NCBI GenBank assembly: GCA_011524785.1
Contig: WTJQ01000013.1
Location: 1,394 to 7,166, forward strand
From: Planctomycetota bacterium
Lineage (GTDB): Bacteria; Planctomycetota; UBA1135; GCA-002686595
Reading direction: 5' to 3'
Length of the DNA stretch: 5,773 nucleotides
The first letter of the stretch is position 1; each line of letters begins with the position of its first letter. The notes beneath the pieces were generated by a model that was given only the letters and a program-made list of their open reading frames with translations, did no database searches and was not told the origin of the DNA. A program made the translations under genes and the position numbers. Below, piece after piece: positions 1 to 5,773 of this stretch.

Positions 1-27
1 CGCACCCGCGAGCACCCTGGAAAGAGT

Positions 28-60
28 GCCGGCGCCGCGGGTGGGCCCCGCAGCGCCGGC
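28..60. repeat. strong GC-rich inverted repeat (hairpin)
   Basis: GCCGGCGC at 28-35 is perfectly complementary to GCGCCGGC at 53-60. Inside it, GCGGG at 37-41 pairs with CCCGC at 47-51, leaving a five-base loop (42-46) and one C/A mismatch (36/52). The whole is a 13-bp, almost pure G+C stem. It ends six bases before the next hairpin, so the two may act together. It could be part of a terminator for a gene left of the window, or an intergenic repeat element. The sequence alone does not decide this. Confidence 0.55.
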
Positions 61-66
61 TGCTCT

Positions 67-99
67 CCCCGCCGAAGCGGGGTCTTCTCCTCTCTTCTC
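67..99 (+). terminator. candidate intrinsic terminator
   Basis: CCCCGC (67-72) and GCGGGG (77-82) form a perfect 6-bp stem around a CGAA loop. On the forward strand a pyrimidine-rich tail rich in T follows at 83-99. A GC stem followed by a T-rich tail is the layout of a Rho-independent terminator, although the tail is interrupted by C, as often happens in GC-rich genomes. It would end transcription of a forward-strand gene lying left of the window. Read on the reverse strand, the same stem has a TTCG loop closed by C-G, an unusually stable RNA tetraloop, but no T-tract follows in that direction. Confidence 0.4.
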
Positions 100-142
100 C
101 CGGTGCGCAGGCTGCGCCCGCGCTGGACTCATCGTCCCCGAG

Positions 143-163
143 TGCCCTGAATCTACAGGGGCA
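143..163. repeat. short imperfect hairpin
   Basis: TGCCC (143-147) pairs with GGGCA (159-163), and TG (148-149) pairs with CA (156-157) with G158 bulged. This gives a seven-pair stem around the six-base AT-rich loop AATCTA. No T-tract follows on either strand, so it is not a typical terminator. It lies at the left edge of the less GC-rich stretch before the transporter. It could be an operator or a leader RNA element, or it could be chance. Confidence 0.3.
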
Positions 164-236
164 GGCACGTAGGGCAATGGGGGAGTGTATGTAGTCGTGA
201 TCCAAATGCAGCAATGCGATGGGGTTAGGTCTACCT

Positions 237-255
237 GAAATCCTCGAAATCCCTC
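237..255. repeat. short tandem direct repeat
   Basis: GAAATCCTC (237-245) is followed directly by GAAATCCCTC (246-255), two copies that differ by one inserted C. The repeat abuts and slightly overlaps the left arm of the inverted repeat at 253-287. Direct repeats next to a dyad are sometimes regulator binding sites. No known consensus is recognised. Confidence 0.35.
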
Positions 256-287
256 GGTTGAGCGGGGCTCCTCGAAGCTCAACCGGA
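253..287. repeat. inverted repeat upstream of the transporter
   Basis: CGGTTGAGC (255-263) is perfectly complementary to GCTCAACCG (277-285). Adding a T-G wobble pair (254/286) and a C-G pair (253/287) makes an 11-bp stem around a 13-base loop (264-276). It ends 82 bases before the transporter start. No T-tract follows, so termination is unlikely. A dyad operator or a structured leader for the transporter-sulfatase unit is possible. Confidence 0.45.
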
Positions 288-356
288 CCAGAACGGTGAT
301 TCAGCGGCCTCAAGACCCCTCAGAAGAGCTCGGATCGGGCGCCCGCCCGGCCTGCG

Positions 357-362
357 TACCCT
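357..362 (+). promoter_or_regulatory. possible -10-like TACCCT close to the start codon
   Basis: The 20 bases before the transporter ATG contain no purine-rich Shine-Dalgarno sequence. TACCCT lies seven bases before the ATG and matches the loose TANNNT form seen in some bacterial leaderless promoters. No -35 element is visible at a suitable distance, and a six-base match with three free positions is weak evidence. If transcription began here, the hairpins upstream would not be in the mRNA. Confidence 0.15.
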
Positions 363-369
363 GGGCGGC

Positions 370-2280
370 ATGCAGTCCGCCAAGAGTGAGGGGCCGACGG
401 AGCGCGAGTTGACCCCCCTGGTGCTGGTCCTGGGGGTCCTCCTGTCCCTGGTCATGGGCGCCGCCAACGTCTACGTGGGCCTGAAGGCGGGCATGACCGT
501 CTCCGCGTCCATCCCGGCGGCCGTCATGGCCATGCTCGTCCTGCGGGTCGTGCTGCGGCGCGGCTCCGTGCTCCAGGCGAACCAGGTGCAGACCTGCGCC
601 TCGGCCGGCGAGTCGCTGGCCGCGGGGATCATCTTCACCGTGCCGGCCCTGGTCCTCGCCGGGGCCTGGAGCGACTTCGACTACCTCACGACGACGGCGA
701 TCGCGGTGGGGGGCGGCCTGCTCGGGGTGCTGTTCATGATCCCGATGCGGCGCGTCTTCATCACCGACAACAGCGAGCTGCCGTACCCCGAGGGGCTCGC
801 GTGCGCGGCGGTCCTCGAGGCCGGAGATGGCCGCTCCGGCTCGTCCGGCGCCAGCGCGCTCCTGGGCGGTGGCCTGCTCGGGATCCTGTTCAAGGTGGGG
901 ATCGACGGCCTGGGGCTGATCGCCACGACGGTCGAGCGGGCGTTCGCGACGGGGTCGAGGGTCCTCTACCTCGGGGCTGACGCCTCGCCGCTGCTGGTGG
1001 CGGTCGGGTTCATCGTGCGGCTCAACGTGGCGCTGCTCGTGTTCCTCGGCGGCGCGCTCTCCTGGATCGTCGCGCTGCCGCTGCTCGACGCCGGGACCGC
1101 CCTCGCGAGCTCCAGTCCCCTGGACGCGGCGTGGGAGCTCTGGTCGTCCCAGGTGCGCTTCATCGGGGTGGGGGCGATGGTGCTCGGCGGCGTGGTCTCG
1201 ATCGTCCAGGTGCGCTCGGGGCTCGTCGAGGCGGTGCGCGTCCTGCGGGAGCGTCTGCGCGGGGAGGCGAACGGCGCGGACGAGGACCGCGACCTGCCGA
1301 CCGGCCTGCTGCTCGGCGTGGGAGGGATCAGCATCGCCCTCGTGGCGTGGGTGTACTGGACCTTCACGGGGAACGCGGCCATCACGGCCCTGCTCGCCGT
1401 GGTCATGGTCCTGCTGGCCTTCTTCATGACCGCCGTGGCCAGCTACATCGTCGGGCTGGTCGGGAACTCGAACAGCCCGGTCTCGGGCATGACGATCACC
1501 GCGGTCCTCGTGGCTGGGGTCCTGCTGACGCTCGTGGGGTATCGGGAGGGCACCGAGGCCCTGGCCGCGATCCTGGGCGTGGCCGCCGTCGTCTGCTGCG
1601 TCGCCTGCACGGCGGGCGACGTGTGCAACGACCTCAAGACGGGGCAGCTCGTGGGGGCGACCCCGCGGCGGCAGCAGCTGATGCAGGTGCTCGGCGTCGT
1701 CACCGCGGCGCTCGTGCTCGCCCCCGTGCTGCAGGTCCTGCACGAGGGAACCGAGGGCGGCATCGGAGGCCCGAACCTCGCCGCGCCCCAGGCCCAGCTG
1801 TTCAAGTCCATCGCCGAGGGCTTCACGGGCGGCGCGGCCCTGCCCTGGGACATGGTCGGTCTCGGGGCGGGCCTCGGCGCGCTCGTCCTCGCGCTCGATC
1901 GCGTGCTCGCTGCCCGCGGGTCCGCGTTCCGCCTGCACCTGATGCCCCTCGCGGTGGGCATGTACCTGCCCTTCGGCCTCGGGACGCCCATCCTGCTGGG
2001 TGGGATCATGGCGCACCTGCTCACCCGGGGCTCGGCGAGCGAGGCCGAGGCCGACCGTCGCGTCCACGGGGGCGTGCTCTTCGGGAGCGGCGTGATCGCG
2101 GGCGAGTCCCTGACGGCCGTGCTCCTCGCGGTGCTGGCCGTGTACGGCGTGGAGACCGGCGGGCTGTTCCGCGAGGAGACCCTCGCGACCTGGCAGCTGC
2201 CGGCGACGGCCCTCGCCTCGGTCGCGACCCTGCTCCTGTTCTGGCGCGCGGCGCGGCGGGGCGCGAGGATGGAGGCATGA
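370..2280 (+). CDS. OPT-family oligopeptide transporter
   Basis: This 636-residue integral membrane protein belongs to the OPT superfamily, whose members take up oligopeptides or metal chelates, usually with protons. Its length is normal for prokaryotic OPT proteins. The N-terminal hydrophobic segment (about 15-60) carries the family signature GAANVYVGLKAG and VSASIPAAV, followed by ASAGESLAAG (77-86). Further hallmarks are ELPYPEG (136-142), GNSNSPVSGMTI (365-376), DLKTGQLVGATPR (421-433), PLAVGMYLPF (526-535) and SGVIAGESL (573-581). About 14-16 hydrophobic segments are visible, with a charged cytoplasmic-looking loop near 286-309. ATG 370 is chosen because no other in-frame start occurs nearby and it gives the family N-terminus; no Shine-Dalgarno sequence precedes it. 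The TGA overlaps the start of the sulfatase gene. Segment 409-419 is unusually cysteine-rich (CCxxC then C419). The substrate cannot be read from the sequence. The family call is very secure. Confidence 0.95.
   Translation: MQSAKSEGPTERELTPLVLVLGVLLSLVMGAANVYVGLKAGMTVSASIPAAVMAMLVLRVVLRRGSVLQANQVQTCASAGESLAAGIIFTVPALVLAGAWSDFDYLTTTAIAVGGGLLGVLFMIPMRRVFITDNSELPYPEGLACAAVLEAGDGRSGSSGASALLGGGLLGILFKVGIDGLGLIATTVERAFATGSRVLYLGADASPLLVAVGFIVRLNVALLVFLGGALSWIVALPLLDAGTALASSSPLDAAWELWSSQVRFIGVGAMVLGGVVSIVQVRSGLVEAVRVLRERLRGEANGADEDRDLPTGLLLGVGGISIALVAWVYWTFTGNAAITALLAVVMVLLAFFMTAVASYIVGLVGNSNSPVSGMTITAVLVAGVLLTLVGYREGTEALAAILGVAAVVCCVACTAGDVCNDLKTGQLVGATPRRQQLMQVLGVVTAALVLAPVLQVLHEGTEGGIGGPNLAAPQAQLFKSIAEGFTGGAALPWDMVGLGAGLGALVLALDRVLAARGSAFRLHLMPLAVGMYLPFGLGTPILLGGIMAHLLTRGSASEAEADRRVHGGVLFGSGVIAGESLTAVLLAVLAVYGVETGGLFREETLATWQLPATALASVATLLLFWRAARRGARMEA
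2265..2275 (+). promoter_or_regulatory. ribosome binding site for the sulfatase
   Basis: GAGGA at 2265-2269 lies seven bases before the ATG at 2277, an ideal Shine-Dalgarno spacing. A second purine block, GGAGG at 2271-2275, is only one base from the start and too close to serve. The site lies within the last codons of the transporter gene and supports ATG 2277 as the real start. The transporter itself has no comparable site. Confidence 0.6.
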
Positions 2281-3770
2281 GCTCCCTCTCCTCCTCGCGG
2301 GCCGCCCTCGGCCCTGTCCTCGCGGCCCTCGTCCTCGCGGGCTGCGCCGCCCAGGAGGAGGCCGTCGAGCCCGCCGCGCTCGTCCCCGAAGCGCCGGCGC
2401 GACCGAACGTCGTGGTCGTGCTGGCCGACGACCTCGGCTGGGGGGATCCCGGCTGCTACAACCCCGGCTCGCGCATCCCCACGCCCCACCTCGACGCGCT
2501 CGCTGCCGAGGGCCTGCGCTTCACCGACGCGCACTCGCCATCAGGGGTGTGCACGCCGACGCGCTACGGCCTGCTGACGGGGCGCTACTGCTGGCGCAGC
2601 CGCGTGAAGAAGGGCGTGCTCAACGGGACCTCGAGGGCCCTCCTCGAGGACGGCCGCGGGACCCTGGCGAGCCTGTTCCGCTCGGAGGGCTACCGCACCT
2701 ATGGCGTGGGCAAGTGGCACCTGGGCCTGGGCTCGACCCAGCCCACCGACTACGCCCAGCCCCTCGTGCCGGGTCCCCTCAGCGCGGGCTTCGACCACTA
2801 CTTCGGCATCCCGGCCTCGCTGGACATGCCGCCCTACGTGTGGATCGAGGACGCCGGCGTCGAGGCCGAGCCCACGGCGGAGCTCGCGGGCTCGAAGCAC
2901 CGCCGGCAGGACGGCGGCGGCTTCTACCGCGGCGGCGGGGCCGCCCCCGGCTTCGAGATGGACCAGGTGCTGCCGCGGCTCTCGGAGCGTGCCTGCGCGT
3001 GGATCGCCGAGGGCGCGGAGGCCGACGAGCCCTTCTTCCTCTACATGCCGCTCACCGCGCCGCACACGCCCTGGGTGCCGGTGGATCCGTTCATCGGCTC
3101 CACCCAGGTCGGCTGGTACGGGGACTTCGTCGCGCAGGTGGATGCCGTCATGGGGGCACTGGCCACGGCGCTCGAGGAGGCGGGCGTCGCCGACGACACG
3201 CTGGTGGTCTTCACCAGTGACAACGGCTCGCACTGGCCGGACGCGGACGAGGAGCGCTGGAGCCACTTCGCCAACGGGCCGTGGCGCGGCCAGAAGGCGG
3301 ACATCCACGAGGGGGGGCACCGGGTGCCGTTCCTCGTGCGCTGGCCAGGGCAGGTGCCGGCCGGCGCGGTGTCCACCGACCTGCTCAGCCTGACCGACCT
3401 GTACGCCACCTTCGCCGACATGCTCGGCCGCGAGCTGCAGGACGGGGAGGCCGAGGACTCCTTCTCGCAGCTCGGGGCGTTCCGCGGCGGCGCGGAGCAG
3501 CCCGCACGGAGCTCCATGGTCCAGCACTCGATGGACGGCATGTTCGCCCTGCGGCGCGGCCGCTGGAAGCTCATCGAGGCCCGCGGCAGCGGGGGCTTCA
3601 CGGGGCCGCGTCGCGTGGAGCCCGAGGAGGGCGCGCCCGCCGGCCAGCTGTACGACCTCGACCGCGACCCCAGTGAGTCCCTGAACCTCTGGTCGTCCGA
3701 GGCCGGCGTGGTCGCGGAGCTGGCCGCGGAGCTGGAGCGCGTGCGGGCGGCTGGGCGGTCGCGGCCCTGA
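2277..3770 (+). CDS. lipoprotein sulfatase (arylsulfatase-like, Cys-type)
   Basis: This 497-residue type I sulfatase hydrolyses a sulfate ester. A lipoprotein signal peptide is visible, with a hydrophobic core and lipobox LAGC whose Cys23 would be lipidated; residue 24 is Ala, so envelope anchoring outside the inner membrane is likely. A low-complexity Ala/Glu/Pro linker leads to the catalytic domain from about residue 43. Active-site features are all present: Asp51-Asp52 (LADDLGWGD), CTPTR with Cys92 as the formylglycine precursor and Arg96, GKWH with Lys146 and His148, APHTP with His263, TSDNG with Asp315-Asn316, and Lys340 in RGQKADIHEGG. The C-terminal LYDLDRDPSESLNL is typical of the family. 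Cys92 must be converted to formylglycine by a maturase that is not in the window. The open frame extends far left of 2277 inside the transporter gene, but only this ATG has a ribosome site and signal peptide. The natural substrate is unknown; a sulfated polysaccharide or glycopeptide is plausible. Confidence 0.95.
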   Translation: MSSLSSSRAALGPVLAALVLAGCAAQEEAVEPAALVPEAPARPNVVVVLADDLGWGDPGCYNPGSRIPTPHLDALAAEGLRFTDAHSPSGVCTPTRYGLLTGRYCWRSRVKKGVLNGTSRALLEDGRGTLASLFRSEGYRTYGVGKWHLGLGSTQPTDYAQPLVPGPLSAGFDHYFGIPASLDMPPYVWIEDAGVEAEPTAELAGSKHRRQDGGGFYRGGGAAPGFEMDQVLPRLSERACAWIAEGAEADEPFFLYMPLTAPHTPWVPVDPFIGSTQVGWYGDFVAQVDAVMGALATALEEAGVADDTLVVFTSDNGSHWPDADEERWSHFANGPWRGQKADIHEGGHRVPFLVRWPGQVPAGAVSTDLLSLTDLYATFADMLGRELQDGEAEDSFSQLGAFRGGAEQPARSSMVQHSMDGMFALRRGRWKLIEARGSGGFTGPRRVEPEEGAPAGQLYDLDRDPSESLNLWSSEAGVVAELAAELERVRAAGRSRP

Positions 3771-3788
3771 GCCGGCTCGCGCGAGGGC
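3764..3788. terminator. weak palindromic candidate between convergent genes
   Basis: Two overlapping palindromes, GAGCCGGCTC (3769-3778) and CTCGCGCGAG (3776-3785), sit at and just past the sulfatase stop codon. GCCCT (3764-3768) can also pair with AGGGC (3784-3788). No T-rich tail follows on either strand, so this is at best an atypical or Rho-assisted terminator. The gap between the converging sulfatase and glycosyltransferase genes is only 42 bases (3771-3812), and I see no better candidate in it. Confidence 0.2.
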
Positions 3789-3812
3789 AGCTCCGCGGAT
3801 GGAGAGCGGCGC

Positions 3813-4982
3813 CTAGGTGAACAGTCGCTGCATGGACGGCTCCTCGTCGCCCATGTCGCGTGCCGCCTGGTAGGCCAAGAGGGTGTCGCGGGCACAGCCG
3901 CTCCAGGTGAACTCGCGGGCGCGGCGCTCGCCGAGGCGGCGGTACTCCTCCGCGAGATCGTCCTCGGTGAGGAGCCGGCGCGCGGCCTCGAAGATCCGCT
4001 CCTCGTCCGTGGGCTCCACGAGGAACGCGGCCTCGCCGCAGATCTCCGGCATGGAGGTGACCAGGCTGGTCACGACCGGCGTGCCGCAGGCCATGGCCTC
4101 CAGGGGCGGGAGGCCGAAGCCCTCGTTCAGGCTGGCCCACAGGAGCAGGTCCGCCTGGGCGTAGAGGCGGACGAGGTCCGCCTCGCCAACTTGGCGGCGC
4201 CACTCGACCCGCTCCCGCGCAGGGGAGCGATCGAGGGCCGCGAGGAAGTCCTCGTGCCCGTGTCCGGGAGGGCCGGCGACGATCCACCGGTGGGGGAGTC
4301 CCTCGCGCACGAGCCGCTCGAAGGCGCGCAGCATGCGCAGGTGGTTCTTGCGGGCGTCCACCCGGGAGACGGTCAGGACGTACGGCTCGGGGGCCGGACC
4401 GAAGCCGCCCGGGGGCAGGTGCTCGAGGACGTGGTCGCACCCGAGGGACGTCACGCGCACGCGGCCCGGGTTGATCCCGAGGTTCATGACGACGTCGGCA
4501 CCCACGAAGCGGCACGGAACGAGGACCAGCCGCGCGCGCGAGACCAGGTCCTGGATCGCCGCGCGCATGCGCTGGGCCTCCGCCACGCCGAGGAACCCAG
4601 GGCCGTCCTCGCCCTCCGCGTCGTGGGCCCAGATGCAGTCGAAGACCGTGACCACCTGCGCCGCCTCGCGCACGTCCAGGGCGTTCGGCTGCGTGTGGTG
4701 GTAGACGTCGCAGCCCCCGACGAGGTCGTCGACTCCCTTGCCGAGACGGCGCAGCAGCCCCGGGATCCAGCGCGAGGGCATGCGCAGGCGGCAGAGCTCC
4801 GCGCGAGAGTCCTTGAGGCCGAGCTCCTCGAGCCCGAAGCGGCGCCCGGCGAGCGTGTAGCCGAACAGGCCGAGGTTGCCGCCGAAGCCGTGGCCCACGA
4901 GGCCGCGGACCAGCTCGCGCGTGTAGCGGCCGATCCCCTCGCGGTTCACGAGGGCGGAGCGGTAGTCGAGGCCGACGCGCAT
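3813..4982 (-). CDS. GT4-type glycosyltransferase (family 1 domain, GT-B fold)
   Basis: This 389-residue retaining glycosyltransferase is probably cytoplasmic and adds a sugar from a nucleotide-sugar donor to a growing glycan. The N-terminal acceptor domain opens with MRVGLDYRSAL and GIGRYTREL (16-24), the usual wording of such enzymes, and has a loop around VFDCIW (113-118). The C-terminal donor domain begins near YVLTVSRVDARKNHL (201-215), with Arg211 and Lys212 in the expected donor-phosphate region. It contains LYAQADLLL (273-281) and the E-x7-E motif in EGFGLPPLEAMACGTP (Glu287 and Glu295). The stop is TAG. The frame stays open to an ATG at 5072, but the extra 30 residues are Pro/Ala-rich and not family-like, so 4982 is preferred even though no Shine-Dalgarno sequence precedes it. 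It follows the flippase gene on the same strand after a 64-base gap, pointing to a surface-polysaccharide operon. The sugar and linkage cannot be inferred. Confidence 0.92.
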   Translation of the reverse strand: MRVGLDYRSALVNREGIGRYTRELVRGLVGHGFGGNLGLFGYTLAGRRFGLEELGLKDSRAELCRLRMPSRWIPGLLRRLGKGVDDLVGGCDVYHHTQPNALDVREAAQVVTVFDCIWAHDAEGEDGPGFLGVAEAQRMRAAIQDLVSRARLVLVPCRFVGADVVMNLGINPGRVRVTSLGCDHVLEHLPPGGFGPAPEPYVLTVSRVDARKNHLRMLRAFERLVREGLPHRWIVAGPPGHGHEDFLAALDRSPARERVEWRRQVGEADLVRLYAQADLLLWASLNEGFGLPPLEAMACGTPVVTSLVTSMPEICGEAAFLVEPTDEERIFEAARRLLTEDDLAEEYRRLGERRAREFTWSGCARDTLLAYQAARDMGDEEPSMQRLFT

Positions 4983-5006
4983 GGGCAGGAAGGATGGGGC
5001 GCACGG

Positions 5007-5025
5007 GGGGGCGGTGCGAGCCCCC
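5007..5025. repeat. hairpin in the flippase-glycosyltransferase gap
   Basis: GGGGGC (5007-5012) is perfectly complementary to GCCCCC (5020-5025) around a seven-base loop, inside the 64-base gap between the two reverse-strand genes. In the mRNA it would lie about 25-43 bases before the glycosyltransferase start. No T-tract follows on the reverse strand. It could partly attenuate transcription or affect initiation, or be a by-product of the G-run. Confidence 0.3.
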
Positions 5026-5046
5026 AACAGGCGGATCTGCGGGGCG

Positions 5047-5773
5047 TCAGGAGGAGGCGAGCAGGCCCCCAAGCGCTCGGCCAGCGGCCCAGGCCGCGGG
5101 GACGCTCAGCCAGGGGGCGAGGCCCCTCCAGCTCGGTGCGAATCGCGTGACCCTCACGAGGACGAGGGCCGCCCCGACAGCCACCCAGAGCTCGGTGGCG
5201 ACCGTCGCGCGGGCCGCTCCCAGAGCACCCTCGGTCGGGATCCACCAGGCGTTGAGGGCGAGGTTGAGCAGCAGCGCACTCGCCGAGATCCCGAGCACCG
5301 CGCGGCTGTGTCCCGAGGCGGTCACGGCCGTCAGGAGCGGCGCGCCGGCGTGCACGGCGATGACCGCGAGGAGCAGGACCTCCAGGATCGGGCCGCCCGG
5401 GGCGAAGGCGTCCCCGAAGAGCGTGGCGAGGCGCAGGGACCATGGAGCCACGAGGCCCACGCCCAGGGCGGCCGCGGCCGTGAGCGGCAGGGCGAGGCGG
5501 TTGGTCGCCGCGAGGAGCGCCCCGTCCCCGTGCGCGCGCGTCAGCCAGGGGAGAGCGACCGCCGACGCGTACACCGCCACGCTGAGGCTCCACCCCATCA
5601 GGCGGACCGCCACGTTGTAGGGGCCGACGGCCTCGTCGCCCTCGAGCGCGCGCAGCAGCGCGTTGTCGATCCAGAAGTAGGCCTGCTGGCAGATCGCGGC
5701 CGCGCCCAGCGGCAGGGCGAGGCGGAGGAAGGGAACCCACGGCTCGGGCCTGGCACTGGACGCGGCAGGAGGC
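5047..5773 (-). CDS. polysaccharide flippase, Wzx/MATE-like (partial, N-terminus beyond window)
   Basis: The frame ends with TGA at 5047-5049 and is open without a stop to the window edge, giving 241 residues of the C-terminal half of a membrane protein. A GTG at 5613 could be mistaken for its start, but the residues before it are clearly family-like: FLRLALPLGAAA, then FWIDNALLRALEGDEAVGPY, which matches the mid-protein segment of flippases. Later come LATLFGDAF and the conserved NLALNAWWIPTEGALGAARA region (about 170-189), then two more hydrophobic segments before a short tail. About six or seven membrane segments are visible; full-length members have around 12-14 in 430-500 residues, so roughly half is missing. 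The protein would move lipid-linked glycan across the inner membrane. It precedes the glycosyltransferase on the same strand, which supports a glycan-export role rather than drug efflux. The family call is good; the exact subfamily is not resolved. Confidence 0.85.
   Translation of the reverse strand, partial: PPAASSARPEPWVPFLRLALPLGAAAICQQAYFWIDNALLRALEGDEAVGPYNVAVRLMGWSLSVAVYASAVALPWLTRAHGDGALLAATNRLALPLTAAAALGVGLVAPWSLRLATLFGDAFAPGGPILEVLLLAVIAVHAGAPLLTAVTASGHSRAVLGISASALLLNLALNAWWIPTEGALGAARATVATELWVAVGAALVLVRVTRFAPSWRGLAPWLSVPAAWAAGRALGGLLASS

Larger units (their letters stand above)
1..369. other. gene-free region upstream of the OPT transporter
   Basis: No convincing gene is visible here. 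All three reverse-strand frames are open from about 128 to the left edge, and forward frame 1 is open to a TGA at 148-150, but neither translation resembles a family I know. In GC-rich DNA such openness means little. Base composition changes inside the region: a hand count gives about 53% GC over 141-260, against roughly 70% in the flanking genes, which fits a regulatory segment for the transporter. I could not find a convincing sigma-70 or sigma-54 promoter. The stretch contains several inverted repeats, listed separately. Confidence 0.6.

Noticed and set aside
1..132. Possible start of a reverse-strand gene leaving the window at the left (ATG at 132)
   Set aside because: The frame is open, but the peptide resembles no known N-terminus, has no suitable ribosome site, and would run through two strong hairpins. 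The evidence is insufficient.
164..180. Possible sigma-54 promoter (GGCAC followed by GGGCAA)
   Set aside because: The spacing between the GG and GC elements is two bases too short for a functional -24/-12 promoter.
219..299. Small forward frame of 26 codons starting with ATG at 219
   Set aside because: It uses TTA and CTA codons unlike the neighbouring genes, has no ribosome site, and overlaps the repeat structures. A leader peptide is not supported.
310..2067. Long reverse-strand open frame (585 codons) antisense to the transporter
   Set aside because: The translation is rich in Arg, His, Gln, Asp and Gly with no hydrophobic core or family motif. It is the usual shadow of a GC-rich gene, and the forward frame encodes a complete OPT protein.
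1131..2276. N-terminal extension of the sulfatase frame inside the transporter gene
   Set aside because: This part is a low-complexity Arg/Gly/Ala shadow of the transporter. The sulfatase has its own ATG, ribosome site and lipoprotein signal at 2277.
3598..5004. Second reverse-strand frame of 468 codons overlapping the glycosyltransferase
   Set aside because: The translation is Arg/Pro-rich in the +1 shadow pattern, and it also runs into the opposite sulfatase gene. No domain is visible.
4191..5150. Forward-strand open frame of 319 codons antisense to the glycosyltransferase
   Set aside because: It has an Ala/Glu/Val/His-rich composition without recognisable motifs, while the opposite strand encodes a clear GT4 enzyme.

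Overview
The window is very GC-rich, roughly 70% in the genes by eye, with a strong preference for G or C at third codon positions. Together with a Cys-type sulfatase lipoprotein, this suggests a high-GC Gram-negative environmental bacterium. A planctomycete-like lineage fits best, because the sulfatase wording (GRYCWRSR-type segment after CTPTR) is familiar from that group. Myxococcota and related phyla are not excluded, and no marker gene here settles the taxonomy.

Layout. Positions 1-369 hold no gene that I can support. They contain two adjacent strong GC hairpins (28-60 and 67-82, the second followed by a pyrimidine-rich tail), a locally less GC-rich stretch (about 53% GC by hand count over 141-260), a short hairpin (143-163), a small tandem repeat and a long inverted repeat (237-287). 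The forward strand then carries a two-gene unit: an OPT-family oligopeptide transporter (370-2280) and a secreted lipoprotein sulfatase (2277-3770). They overlap by the four bases ATGA, so they are probably co-transcribed and translationally coupled. After a 42-bp convergent gap, the reverse strand carries a GT4-type glycosyltransferase (3813-4982). Upstream of it is the C-terminal half of a Wzx/MATE-like polysaccharide flippase (5047 to the window edge, incomplete).

How the genes may work together. The forward unit looks catabolic: an envelope-anchored sulfatase removes sulfate esters outside the cytoplasmic membrane, and the transporter imports a small peptide or peptide-like compound. The reverse unit looks biosynthetic: a cytoplasmic glycosyltransferase builds a glycan and a flippase moves lipid-linked glycan across the inner membrane, as in exopolysaccharide or O-antigen loci. 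The rest of that locus should lie beyond position 5773. I see no link between the two units other than adjacency.

I found no RNA gene, insertion sequence, CRISPR array or clearly new system. All four proteins fall in recognisable families. The points worth a second look are the transporter-sulfatase coupling and the structured region before the transporter.
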